This document shows, piece by piece, positions 23,630 through 30,599 of a stretch of DNA of 34,901 bases. The position numbers were made by a program, and so were the translations under genes. The stretch lies in NCBI RefSeq assembly GCF_017614965.1, contig NZ_WVUG01000061.1, positions 1-34,901 on the forward strand. The letters run 5' to 3'. Within the stretch, counting starts at the first letter, position 1; each line of letters begins with the position of its first letter. Origin of the DNA: Streptomyces griseorubiginosus (GTDB lineage Bacteria; Actinomycetota; Actinomycetes; Streptomycetales; Streptomycetaceae). The notes under the pieces are model-generated. The model was not told the DNA's origin. It did no database searches and was given only the letters and a program-made list of their open reading frames with translations.

Positions 23630-24307
23630 CTAGCCCGCCGCGTCCTCCCGGCGCACCGACAGCAGGTCCTCCAGCTGCTCCTCCCTGGCCTGCGCGGCGA
23701 CGAACAGCAGCTCGTCGCCCGGTTCCAGGGAGTCGTCGCGGGACGGGGTGAGGACCCGGGTGCCGCGGATGATCGTGACCAGGGAGGTGTCCTCCGGCCA
23801 TTCCACGTCGCCCACCTGGGTGCCGGCCAGGGCCGACTCCTCCGGGAGGGTCAGTTCGACCAGGTTCGCGTCGCCGTGACTGAAGCGCAGCAGGCGGACC
23901 AGGTCGCCGACCGAGACCGCCTCCTCGACCAGGGCCGACATCAGACGCGGCGTGGAGACCGCCACGTCGACGCCCCAGGACTCGTTGAAGAGCCACTCGT
24001 TCTTCGGGTTGTTCACCCGGGCCACGACGCGCGGGACGCCGTACTCCGTCTTCGCCAGCAGGGAGACGACCAGGTTGACCTTGTCGTCGCCCGTCGCGGC
24101 GATCACGACGTTGCAGCGCTGGAGCGCCGCCTCGTCCAGGGAGGTGATCTCGCAGGCGTCGGCCAGCAGCCACTCCGCCTGGGGGACCCGCTCGACCGAG
24201 ATGGCGGTCGGCGTCTTGTCCACGAGCAGGACCTCGTGGCCGTTCTCCAGCAGTTCGGCCGCGATCGAGCGGCCGACCGCGCCGGCGCCGGCAATGGCGA
24301 CCCTCAT
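23630..24307 (-). CDS. ceoC: RCK/TrkA-type K+ channel-regulatory protein, CeoC-like
   Basis: 225 aa from the ATG at 24307. The N-terminal Rossmann domain (about 1-135) has GAGAVGRSIAAELLENGHEVLLVD and ATGDDKVNLVVSLLAKTEYGVPRVVARVNNPKNEW. The C-terminal RCK_C domain (about 140-220) has LVELTLPEESALAGTQVGDVEWP and LEPGDELLFVA. It is a close match to mycobacterial CeoC. RCK subunits bind NAD(H)/ATP, and RCK_C domains can bind c-di-AMP; they gate K+ transporters at the membrane. The ATG shares one nucleotide with the ceoB stop (TGATG), so the two are co-translated and probably form a hetero-oligomer. The likely target is the KimA-like transporter encoded next door. Confidence 0.93.
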   Translation of the reverse strand: MRVAIAGAGAVGRSIAAELLENGHEVLLVDKTPTAISVERVPQAEWLLADACEITSLDEAALQRCNVVIAATGDDKVNLVVSLLAKTEYGVPRVVARVNNPKNEWLFNESWGVDVAVSTPRLMSALVEEAVSVGDLVRLLRFSHGDANLVELTLPEESALAGTQVGDVEWPEDTSLVTIIRGTRVLTPSRDDSLEPGDELLFVAAQAREEQLEDLLSVRREDAAG

Positions 24308-24978
24308 CAGTGACCGCCCTCCTCTTCGGGACCCTTGGCGAAGGACGCCTCGACCTTGTCGACCTCGTCGGTGCGCATCATCACGTGCACCAGGTCGCCC
24401 TCCTGCAGCACCGTCTGCGACGTGGGCAGGATCGCCTCGCCGAGCCGGGTGAGGAACGCCACGCGGACGCCCGTCTCCTCCTGGAGCCTGCTGACCTTGT
24501 GGCCCACCCAGGCGGGCGAGGTGTGCACCTCGGCGAGCTGGACACCGCCGCTGGGGTCGCGCCACAGGGGCTCGGCACCCGAGGGGAGCAGGCGGCGCAG
24601 CATCTGGTCGGCGGTCCAGCGGACCGTGGCGACCGTGGGGATGCCCAGGCGCTGGTAGACCTCGGCGCGGCGGGGGTCGTAGATCCGGGCCGCTACGTTC
24701 TCCACGCCGAACATCTCGCGGGCGACGCGCGCCGCGATGATGTTGGAGTTGTCGCCGCTGGAGACGGCCGCGAAGGCGCCGGCCTCCTCGATGCCGGCCT
24801 CGCGCAGGGTGTCCTGGTCGAAGCCGACCCCGGTGACCCGGCGGCCGCCGAACCCGGGGCCGAGACGGCGGAAGGCGGTGGGGTCCTGGTCGACCACGGC
24901 GACCGTGTGCCCCTGTTGCTCCAATGTCTGGGCGAGAGCGGAACCCACTCTTCCGCAGCCCATGATGACGATGTGCAC
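24307..24978 (-). CDS. ceoB: RCK/TrkA-type K+ channel-regulatory protein, CeoB-like
   Basis: 223 aa from the GTG at 24978, with GAAGGA 6 nt upstream (reads VHIVIMGCGRVGSALAQ). The Rossmann nucleotide site is GCGRVGS, then VVDQDPTAFRRLGPGFGG and AVSSGDNSNIIAARVAREMFGV, the family hallmark. YQRLGIPTVATVRWTADQ links to the RCK_C domain (about 145-215, LAEVHTSPAWVGHKVSRLQ, LQEGDLVHVMM). It matches mycobacterial CeoB. It is upstream partner of ceoC with a 1-nt overlap. A 51-aa membrane protein gene lies 62 bp further upstream on the same strand, likely the first gene of this operon. Confidence 0.93.
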   Translation of the reverse strand: MHIVIMGCGRVGSALAQTLEQQGHTVAVVDQDPTAFRRLGPGFGGRRVTGVGFDQDTLREAGIEEAGAFAAVSSGDNSNIIAARVAREMFGVENVAARIYDPRRAEVYQRLGIPTVATVRWTADQMLRRLLPSGAEPLWRDPSGGVQLAEVHTSPAWVGHKVSRLQEETGVRVAFLTRLGEAILPTSQTVLQEGDLVHVMMRTDEVDKVEASFAKGPEEEGGH

Positions 24979-25040
24979 GACCGTCCTTCCGGTGTCCAAA
25001 AACTACAGCTCAGCATCAGGGTCTCAGACCGACGCCCAAG

Positions 25041-25196
25041 CTACACACGCGCGGTAGGACGTCGGCACCCCTGTGCACGGTTGCCGTCACTCCCGGTGTC
25101 CCAGCGACGGCTGATGCTCCGCGCGCTCGCGAGGGTCAGGATTCCGAGGCCGACGAGGGACGCGGCGGCGCCGATCAGTTCCGCGGTGGCGTGCAT
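25041..25196 (-). CDS. Small single-span membrane protein of 51 aa, unknown function
   Basis: 51 aa from the ATG at 25196, with a strong ribosome binding site (GGAGG, 4-5 nt before the ATG). It starts MHATAELIGAAASLVGLGIL. One hydrophobic helix spans about residues 5-24, followed by a basic tail (SARSISRRW and GCRRPTARV). It is too short to appear in usual ORF screens. It lies 62 bp upstream of ceoB on the same strand and is divergent from kimA, so by context it may be an accessory subunit or regulator of the K+ transporter/RCK system. The exact C-terminus is less certain than the helix, since the tail codon use is less typical. Confidence 0.65.
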   Translation of the reverse strand: MHATAELIGAAASLVGLGILTLASARSISRRWDTGSDGNRAQGCRRPTARV

Positions 25197-25268
25197 GGGA
25201 CCTCCAGGGGGCTGCGACGGCCGGGAATCGGGCGGGAGTTAGTCATATAGGCATGGAGGGCGGGCCGC

Positions 25269-25283
25269 CTGCGGAATCCGCAG
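25269..25283. promoter_or_regulatory. 15-bp palindrome in the ceoB/kimA divergent region
   Basis: CTGCGGA-A-TCCGCAG, 7-bp arms with one central base. Nearby are AAGCGCTT (8-bp palindrome at about 25288-25295) and a further TGCGGAT half-site. It is about 70 bp upstream of the 51-aa gene and 120 bp upstream of kimA, a good place for an operator that coordinates both. Confidence 0.45.
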
Positions 25284-25388
25284 CGGAAGCGCTTGCGGAT
25301 TTCACCCGGTGAGCAGACGGAAGACGGGGGTCCGCCGCTCGAGCGTGTCGAGAGCGGGGGAGGGTGGTTGAGCACCCGTTCGAACGCC

Positions 25389-25394
25389 TACGAT
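25389..25394 (+). promoter_or_regulatory. -10 element of a leaderless-type promoter for kimA
   Basis: TACGAT 8 nt before the GTG at 25403, with no ribosome binding site between them. TTGAGC at 25368-25373 could be the -35, but the 15-bp spacer is short. Confidence 0.35.
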
Positions 25395-25402
25395 GCTCTG
25401 TT

Positions 25403-27475
25403 GTGTCCAAACTGACCGACGTGCCCAAACGGATCTTGATCGGGCGCGCTCTGCGCAGTGACCGGCTGGGCGAAACGCTCCTGCCGAAGCGCATCGCCCT
25501 CCCCGTCTTCGCCTCCGACCCGCTGTCCTCCGTGGCCTACGCCCCCGGAGAGGTGCTGCTGGTCCTGTCCATCGCGGGCGTGTCGGCGTACCACTTCAGC
25601 CCCTGGATCGCCCTCGCGGTCGTCGTGCTGATGTTCACCGTGGTCGCCTCCTACCGGCAGAACGTGCACGCCTACCCGAGCGGTGGCGGGGACTACGAGG
25701 TGGCCACGACCAACCTCGGCTCCAAGGCCGGCCTCACCGTCGCCAGCGCCCTGCTCGTCGACTACGTCCTGACCGTCGCCGTGTCGATCGCCTCCGGCAT
25801 CGAGAACCTCGGCTCGGCGGTCCCCTTCGTGGTCGAGCACAAGGTGCTGTGCGCGGTCGCCGTGATCGTGCTGCTCACCCTGATGAACCTGCGCGGCGTC
25901 AAGGAGTCCGGCAAGCTCTTCGCGATCCCGACGTACGTGTTCGTCGGCGGCGTCTTCGTCATGATCGCGTGGGGCGCCTTCCGCGGACTGGTGCTGAACG
26001 ACACCATGCGCGCGCCGACCGCCGAGTACACGATCAAGGCCGAGCACCAGGGTCTGGCCGGCTTCGCCCTGGTCTTCCTGATGCTGCGCGCCTTCTCCTC
26101 CGGCTGTGCCGCGCTGACCGGTGTCGAGGCGATCTCCAACGGCGTGCCGGCCTTCCGCAAGCCGAAGTCGAAGAACGCGGCGACCACGCTCGCCATGATG
26201 GGCCTGCTGGCCGTCACCATGTTCTGCGGCATCATCGTCCTCGCCCTGACGACCAAGGTCCGCATGGCCGAGAACCCGGCCACCGACCTGCTCAAGCACG
26301 GCGTCGGGGTCGGCGCCGACTACGTCCAGAACCCGGTGATCACCCAGGTCGCCGAGGCCGTCTTCGGCAAGGGCAGCTTCTTCTTCGTGGTGCTCGCCGC
26401 GGCCACCGCGCTCGTGCTGTTCCTGGCCGCCAACACGGCCTACAACGGCTTCCCGGTGCTCGGCTCGATCCTCGCCCAGGACCGCTACCTGCCCCGCCAG
26501 CTGCACACCCGCGGCGACCGCCTCGCCTTCTCCAACGGCATCGTGCTGCTGGCCGGCGCCGCGACCCTGCTGACCGTGATCTACGGCGCCGACTCCACAC
26601 GCCTGATCCAGCTCTACATCGTCGGTGTGTTCGTGTCCTTCACCCTCAGCCAGACCGGCATGGTCCGGCACTGGAACCGCCACCTGGCGGTCGAGAAGGA
26701 CCCCGCCAAGCGCAGCCACATGATCCGCTCGCGGGCCATCAACACCTTCGGCGCCTTCTTCACCGGCCTGGTTCTGGTCGTCGTCCTGGTCACCAAGTTC
26801 ACGCACGGCGCCTGGGTGGCGCTGCTCGGCATGTGCATCTTCTACGCGACGATGACCGCGATCCGTAAGCACTACGACGGCGTCGCCGCGGAGATCGCGG
26901 CCCCCGAGGGCCCGAGCGACGACAGCGTACGGCCCTCCCGCATCCACTCCGTCGTCCTGATCTCCAAGATCCACCGCCCGACGCTGCGCGCCCTCGCCTA
27001 CGCCAAGCTGATGCGCTCGGACTCGCTGGAGGCGCTCACCGTCAACGTCGACCCGGCCGAGACCAAGGCGCTGCGCGAGGAGTGGGAGCGGCGGGGGATC
27101 GACGTACCGCTGAAGGTGCTGGACTCGCCCTACCGCGAGATCACGCGGCCGATCATCGAGTACGTCAAGAGCCTGCGCAAGGAGTCGCCGCGGGACGCGG
27201 TGTCCGTGATCATCCCGGAGTACGTGGTCGGCCACTGGTACGAGCACCTGCTGCACAACCAGAGCGCGCTGCGGCTGAAGGGCCGGCTGCTGTTCACGCC
27301 GGGGATCATGGTGACGTCCGTGCCCTACCAGCTGCAGTCCTCGGAGCTGGCGAAGGCCCGGGCCCGCAAGCGGCAGGAGTGGAACGCGCCGGGTTCGGTG
27401 CGACGCGGCCCCGCCCAGGCGGGCCGGGCGAAGGAGCCGTCGGGCACCTCGGGCACCCCGGGCCCGCAGGGCTGA
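25403..27475 (+). CDS. kimA: KimA-type potassium/proton symporter (APC/KUP superfamily)
   Basis: 690 aa from the GTG at 25403. About 12 membrane helices (1-505) precede a cytosolic C-terminal domain of about 185 residues. It follows Bacillus KimA through long stretches: ASDPLSSVAYAPGEVLLVL, SYRQNVHAYPSGGGDYEV, LLVDYVLTVAVSIASG, AFSSGCAALTGVEAISNGVP and FVSFTLSQTGMVRHW. Residues reported as K+ ligands in KimA have counterparts here: Asp39, Tyr46, Asp120, Tyr121, Thr124, Ser128, Thr239 and Glu242. This supports K+ uptake driven by H+, rather than the amino-acid permease label such proteins often get. The C-terminal domain may bind c-di-AMP as in KimA (inference). Divergent from ceoBC and a small membrane protein. 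Confidence 0.88.
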   Translation: MSKLTDVPKRILIGRALRSDRLGETLLPKRIALPVFASDPLSSVAYAPGEVLLVLSIAGVSAYHFSPWIALAVVVLMFTVVASYRQNVHAYPSGGGDYEVATTNLGSKAGLTVASALLVDYVLTVAVSIASGIENLGSAVPFVVEHKVLCAVAVIVLLTLMNLRGVKESGKLFAIPTYVFVGGVFVMIAWGAFRGLVLNDTMRAPTAEYTIKAEHQGLAGFALVFLMLRAFSSGCAALTGVEAISNGVPAFRKPKSKNAATTLAMMGLLAVTMFCGIIVLALTTKVRMAENPATDLLKHGVGVGADYVQNPVITQVAEAVFGKGSFFFVVLAAATALVLFLAANTAYNGFPVLGSILAQDRYLPRQLHTRGDRLAFSNGIVLLAGAATLLTVIYGADSTRLIQLYIVGVFVSFTLSQTGMVRHWNRHLAVEKDPAKRSHMIRSRAINTFGAFFTGLVLVVVLVTKFTHGAWVALLGMCIFYATMTAIRKHYDGVAAEIAAPEGPSDDSVRPSRIHSVVLISKIHRPTLRALAYAKLMRSDSLEALTVNVDPAETKALREEWERRGIDVPLKVLDSPYREITRPIIEYVKSLRKESPRDAVSVIIPEYVVGHWYEHLLHNQSALRLKGRLLFTPGIMVTSVPYQLQSSELAKARARKRQEWNAPGSVRRGPAQAGRAKEPSGTSGTPGPQG

Positions 27476-27490
27476 CGCTCGCCGGTCATC

Positions 27491-27533
27491 GGCCGGACGG
27501 CACCCACGTAGACTGGTGGGCTGTTGTCCGGCC
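27491..27533 (+). terminator. Two-tier hairpin between kimA and the methyltransferase gene
   Basis: Outer arms GGCCGGAC (27491-27498) and GTCCGGCC (27526-27533) are perfect; inner arms CCCAC (27503-27507) and GTGGG (27516-27520). A -10-like TAGACT (27509-27514) lies in the loop. It is either the kimA terminator or a control element for the next gene 33 bp downstream. Confidence 0.5.
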
Positions 27534-27566
27534 GCCGTTCTTTCTCACCTCTGGAGTCACCCCGCC

Positions 27567-28898
27567 ATGCAGGCAGAACCGAAGAAGTCGCTGGTCGGGG
27601 CGGAGTACGAGGTCGAGGTCGGCCCCGTCGCCCACGGCGGGCACTGCATCGCCCGCACGGACGAGGGCCAGGTGCTGTTCGTCCGGCACGCGCTGCCCGG
27701 TGAGCGGGTCGTGGCGCGGGTGACCGAGGGCGAGGAGGGGGCCCGCTTCCTGCGCGCGGACGCCGTGTCCGTGCTGGAGGCGTCCAAGGACCGGATCGAG
27801 GCGCCCTGCCCCTACGCCGGTCCTGGCCGCTGCGGCGGCTGCGACTGGCAGCACGCCAAGCCCGGGGCACAGCGCCGGCTGAAGGGCGAGGTCGTCGCCG
27901 AGCAGCTGCGCCGGCTCGCGGGGCTGACGCCCGAGGAGGCCGGCTGGGACGGCACGGTGATGCCGGCCGAGGGCGACAAGCTGCCGGCGGGCGAGGTGCC
28001 GCAGTGGCGCACCCGCGTGCAGTACGCGGTGGACGCCTCCTCCGGGCGGGCGGGGCTGCGCCGGCACCGCTCGCACGAGGTGGAGCCGATCGACCACTGC
28101 ATGATCGCGTCCGCCGGAGTGAGCGAGCTCGGCATCGAGAAGCGGGACTGGACCGGCATGGCGTCCATCGACGCGATCGCGGCGACCGGTTCGCAGGACC
28201 GCCAGGTCATCCTGGAGCCGAGGCCGGGCGCCCGGCTGCCCATCGTCGAACTGGACAAGCCGGTCTCCGTGATGCGGGTCGGCGAGAAGGACGGCGGCAT
28301 CCACCGCGTCCACGGGCGCCCCTTCGTGCGCGAGCGCGCCGACGGCCGTACCTACCGCGTGGGCAGCGGCGGCTTCTGGCAGGTGCACCCGAAGGCCGCC
28401 GACACCCTGGTCACCGCGGTCATGCAGGGCCTGCTCCCGCGCAAGGGCGAGACGGCGCTCGACCTGTACTGCGGAGTGGGTCTCTTCGCGGGCGCCCTCG
28501 CCGACCGGCTCGGCGAGAAGGGAGCCGTCCTCGGCATCGAGTCAGGCAAGCGCGCCGTCGAGGACGCCCGGCACAACCTCGCCGACTTCGACCGGGTCCG
28601 CATCGAGCAGGGCAAGGTCGAGTCCGTCCTGCCCCGCACCGGCATCACCGAGGTCGACCTCATCGTGCTGGACCCCCCGCGCGCGGGTGCGGGCCGCAAG
28701 ACCGTCGAACACCTCTCCTCCCTGGGCGCCCGCCGCATCGCCTACGTCGCCTGCGACCCCGCGGCGCTCGCCCGCGACCTGGGGTACTTCCGGGACGGGG
28801 GGTACCGGGTGCGGACGCTGCGGGCGTTCGATCTGTTTCCGATGACGCACCACGTGGAGTGCGTGGCGATTCTGGAGCCGGCTGCCAAGGGCTCCTGA
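27567..28898 (+). CDS. TRAM-domain RNA (uracil-5-)-methyltransferase, RumA/TrmA family
   Basis: 443 aa from the ATG at 27567, with CTGGAG about 10 nt upstream. The N-terminal TRAM RNA-binding domain is about 8-70. Four cysteines in the RumA [4Fe-4S] arrangement are Cys81, Cys89, Cys92 (CPYAGPGRCGGC) and Cys178 (IDHC). The SAM-binding motif is LDLYCGVGLFAG, the substrate motif DPPRAG, and the catalytic nucleophile Cys396 lies in YVACDP. It methylates C5 of a uridine in 23S rRNA or tRNA; which one cannot be told. M. tuberculosis Rv2689c is the syntenic homologue beside the KimA-like gene. Confidence 0.93.
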   Translation: MQAEPKKSLVGAEYEVEVGPVAHGGHCIARTDEGQVLFVRHALPGERVVARVTEGEEGARFLRADAVSVLEASKDRIEAPCPYAGPGRCGGCDWQHAKPGAQRRLKGEVVAEQLRRLAGLTPEEAGWDGTVMPAEGDKLPAGEVPQWRTRVQYAVDASSGRAGLRRHRSHEVEPIDHCMIASAGVSELGIEKRDWTGMASIDAIAATGSQDRQVILEPRPGARLPIVELDKPVSVMRVGEKDGGIHRVHGRPFVRERADGRTYRVGSGGFWQVHPKAADTLVTAVMQGLLPRKGETALDLYCGVGLFAGALADRLGEKGAVLGIESGKRAVEDARHNLADFDRVRIEQGKVESVLPRTGITEVDLIVLDPPRAGAGRKTVEHLSSLGARRIAYVACDPAALARDLGYFRDGGYRVRTLRAFDLFPMTHHVECVAILEPAAKGS

Positions 28899-28910
28899 GC
28901 CGCGGTTTCG

Positions 28911-28939
28911 GTGTGCGCCCCGCAGGTGCGGGCGCCCAC
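28911..28939 (+). terminator. Hairpin after the methyltransferase gene
   Basis: Arms GTG-GCGCC-CGCA and TGCG-GGCGC-CAC (28911-28939) pair with one mismatch and one bulged C, 13 bp after the stop. It probably acts as a terminator. The rest of 28940-29048 shows nothing clear. Confidence 0.45.
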
Positions 28940-29048
28940 GCGCTTGGCCTCGAACTCGCGCATGCTCGGGCCCGGCCCCGACGGACACCCGGGCCCCGAC
29001 CCGATCACCGAGCAGACGGAATACGCGCGGGCCGCGAGGACGCGTCGG

Positions 29049-29075
29049 TGTCACATGGGCGTCCTTGGCGGTGTC
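29049..29075 (+). promoter_or_regulatory. ECF41-type promoter upstream of the CMD-family gene
   Basis: TGTCACA (29049-29055), 16-bp spacer, TGTC (29072-29075). This fits the ECF41 promoter consensus I recall (TGTCACA-N16-CGTC) except for one base in the -10. It lies 43 bp before the GTG of the CMD gene that precedes the ECF41 sigma gene, so direct autoregulation is expected. Confidence 0.7.
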
Positions 29076-29118
29076 TTCATGGCGAACGGCCGACAGGGCC
29101 ATGGACGAGGAGGACACC

Positions 29119-29685
29119 GTGACGTTGCGTGTGCCGAAGGCGGAGCTCGCGCCGGAGCTCAGGGACGCTCTGGTCGAGCAGCTCGGGGCCGTGCCCGAGC
29201 CCGTCGAAGTGCTGTGGAACCACCCCGAACTCGCCGAGGCCAACCAGGAGTTCGCGGCCCGGGTGGCGGCGTGGGACGCCGCCGACGCGAGCCTGAAGAC
29301 GTTCGCGCACATGGCGGTGGCGGCCCAGGTCGGCTGCGGCTGGTGCCTGGACGTCAACTACTTCCACGCCCTGAACCAGAAGCTGGACCTCACCAGGGCG
29401 AGCCAGGTGCCGCGCTGGCGGGAGGCGGAGGTGTTCACGCCGCTGGAGCGGGACGTGCTGGAGTACGCCGAGGCGATGACGAACACGCCCCCGACCGTCA
29501 CCGACGACCTGTCCGCGAGGCTGCTGGAGCGGCTCGGTCCGGCGGCGCTGGTCGAACTCACCGTGTTCATCGGCTTCGCCAACCTGGCGACCAGGTGCAA
29601 CCTCGCGCACGGCATCACCTCGCAGGGCTACTCCGACGCCTGCGGGATCCCGCTCGCGAGCCGCCCGGGGAAGCCGGCCGCATGA
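29119..29685 (+). CDS. Carboxymuconolactone decarboxylase (AhpD-like) family protein
   Basis: 188 aa from the GTG at 29119, chosen because GAGGAGG lies 6 nt upstream; the ATG at 29101 would overlap that site. All-helical CMD/AhpD fold. The redox motif GCGWCLDVN has Cys73 and Cys76, but the His usually found three residues after the second Cys (C-x2-C-x3-H) is Asn80, so the proton-relay chemistry may differ; His83 is nearby. CMD proteins are standard partners of ECF41 sigma factors. The stop overlaps the sigma gene start (ATGA), and an ECF41-like promoter sits 43 bp upstream. Confidence 0.87.
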   Translation: MTLRVPKAELAPELRDALVEQLGAVPEPVEVLWNHPELAEANQEFAARVAAWDAADASLKTFAHMAVAAQVGCGWCLDVNYFHALNQKLDLTRASQVPRWREAEVFTPLERDVLEYAEAMTNTPPTVTDDLSARLLERLGPAALVELTVFIGFANLATRCNLAHGITSQGYSDACGIPLASRPGKPAA

Positions 29686-30533
29686 CCGAGGACGCCTTCG
29701 TCGCCCACCGCGGCCTGCTGTTCACCGTCGCCTACGAGATGCTCGGCTCGGCGGCCGACGCGGAGGACGTGCTGCAGGAGTCCTGGCTGCGCTGGGCCGA
29801 CGTCGACCGGACGCGGGTGCGCGACCCACGCGCCTATCTGGTGCGGACCGTGACCCGGCAGGCCCTCAACCGGCTGCGGTCGCTGGCGCGCAGCCGTGAG
29901 GAGTACGTCGGCGAGTGGCTGCCGGAACCCCTGCTGACCAGCCCCGACGTCGCCGAGGACGTAGAGCTCGCGGAGAGTGTCTCGATCGCGATGCTGACCG
30001 TGCTGGAGACGCTCGGGCCGACCGAGCGGGCGGTGTTCGTGCTGCGTGAGGTCTTCGAGCTGCCGTACGGCGAGATCGCCCAGGCGGTGGGGAAGTCCAC
30101 GGCGGCGGTGCGGCAGATCGCGCGCCGGGCCCGGGAGCACGTGGCCGCCCGGCGGCCGCGGACCCGGGTGAGCCCGGCGGAGCAGCGGGCCGTGGTCGAG
30201 CGGTTCCTGGCCGCCCTGCGCACCGGGCGGGTGCAGGAGCTCATGGAGGTCCTCGCGCCGGACGTGGTCCTGGTGGCCGACGGCGGCGGACTGGCGGGCG
30301 CCGCTCCGGCCCCCGTGTGCGGCGCCGAGGCGGTGGCACGGCTGCTCGCCCGCCCCGACCGGGTGGTGTCGGCGGTGTGGCTCAACGGCGCGCCCGCGGG
30401 CCGCGTCGAACTGGCCGGCCGGTCGGCCGCGGTGAGCCTGGTGGTGGAGGACGGGCGGATCACCCGCATCCACGCCGTGGCGAACCCGGAGAAGCTGACC
30501 CGGCTCGACGAACCGGCCGAACTGGCCAGGTAG
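29682..30533 (+). CDS. sigJ: ECF41-family RNA polymerase sigma factor (SigJ-like)
   Basis: 283 aa, ATG overlapping the CMD stop. Sigma region 2 (about 1-70, FVAHRGLLFTVAYEMLGSAADAEDVLQE) is joined by a linker with WLPEPL (79-84) to region 4 (about 100-155, LPYGEIAQAVGKSTAAVRQIARRAREH). A SnoaL/NTF2-like C-terminal domain (about 165-283) ends with NPEKL (268-272). The WLPEPL and NPDKL-type motifs define ECF41. In this group the C-terminal domain replaces an anti-sigma factor: it is needed for activity yet holds it in check. No anti-sigma gene is nearby, as expected. The target promoter is visible upstream of the CMD gene. Confidence 0.93.
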   Translation: MTEDAFVAHRGLLFTVAYEMLGSAADAEDVLQESWLRWADVDRTRVRDPRAYLVRTVTRQALNRLRSLARSREEYVGEWLPEPLLTSPDVAEDVELAESVSIAMLTVLETLGPTERAVFVLREVFELPYGEIAQAVGKSTAAVRQIARRAREHVAARRPRTRVSPAEQRAVVERFLAALRTGRVQELMEVLAPDVVLVADGGGLAGAAPAPVCGAEAVARLLARPDRVVSAVWLNGAPAGRVELAGRSAAVSLVVEDGRITRIHAVANPEKLTRLDEPAELAR

Positions 30534-30549
30534 GTCCCCCCACGAACGG

Positions 30550-30577
30550 CCGGGCCGGCCCTGATGGGCCGGCCCGG
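30550..30577. terminator. Bidirectional hairpin terminator
   Basis: Perfect 12-bp GC stem (30550-30561 with 30566-30577) and TGAT loop, between the convergent sigma factor and katG genes. Confidence 0.85.
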
Positions 30578-30599
30578 GCGTCTGTGAGCTACAGCGGGA

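Noticed and set aside
25388..27256. Very long - strand open frame opposite kimA
   Set aside because: Asp/Gly/Arg/Gln-rich low-complexity product, the usual antisense shadow of a high-GC gene. The + strand has all the KimA motifs.
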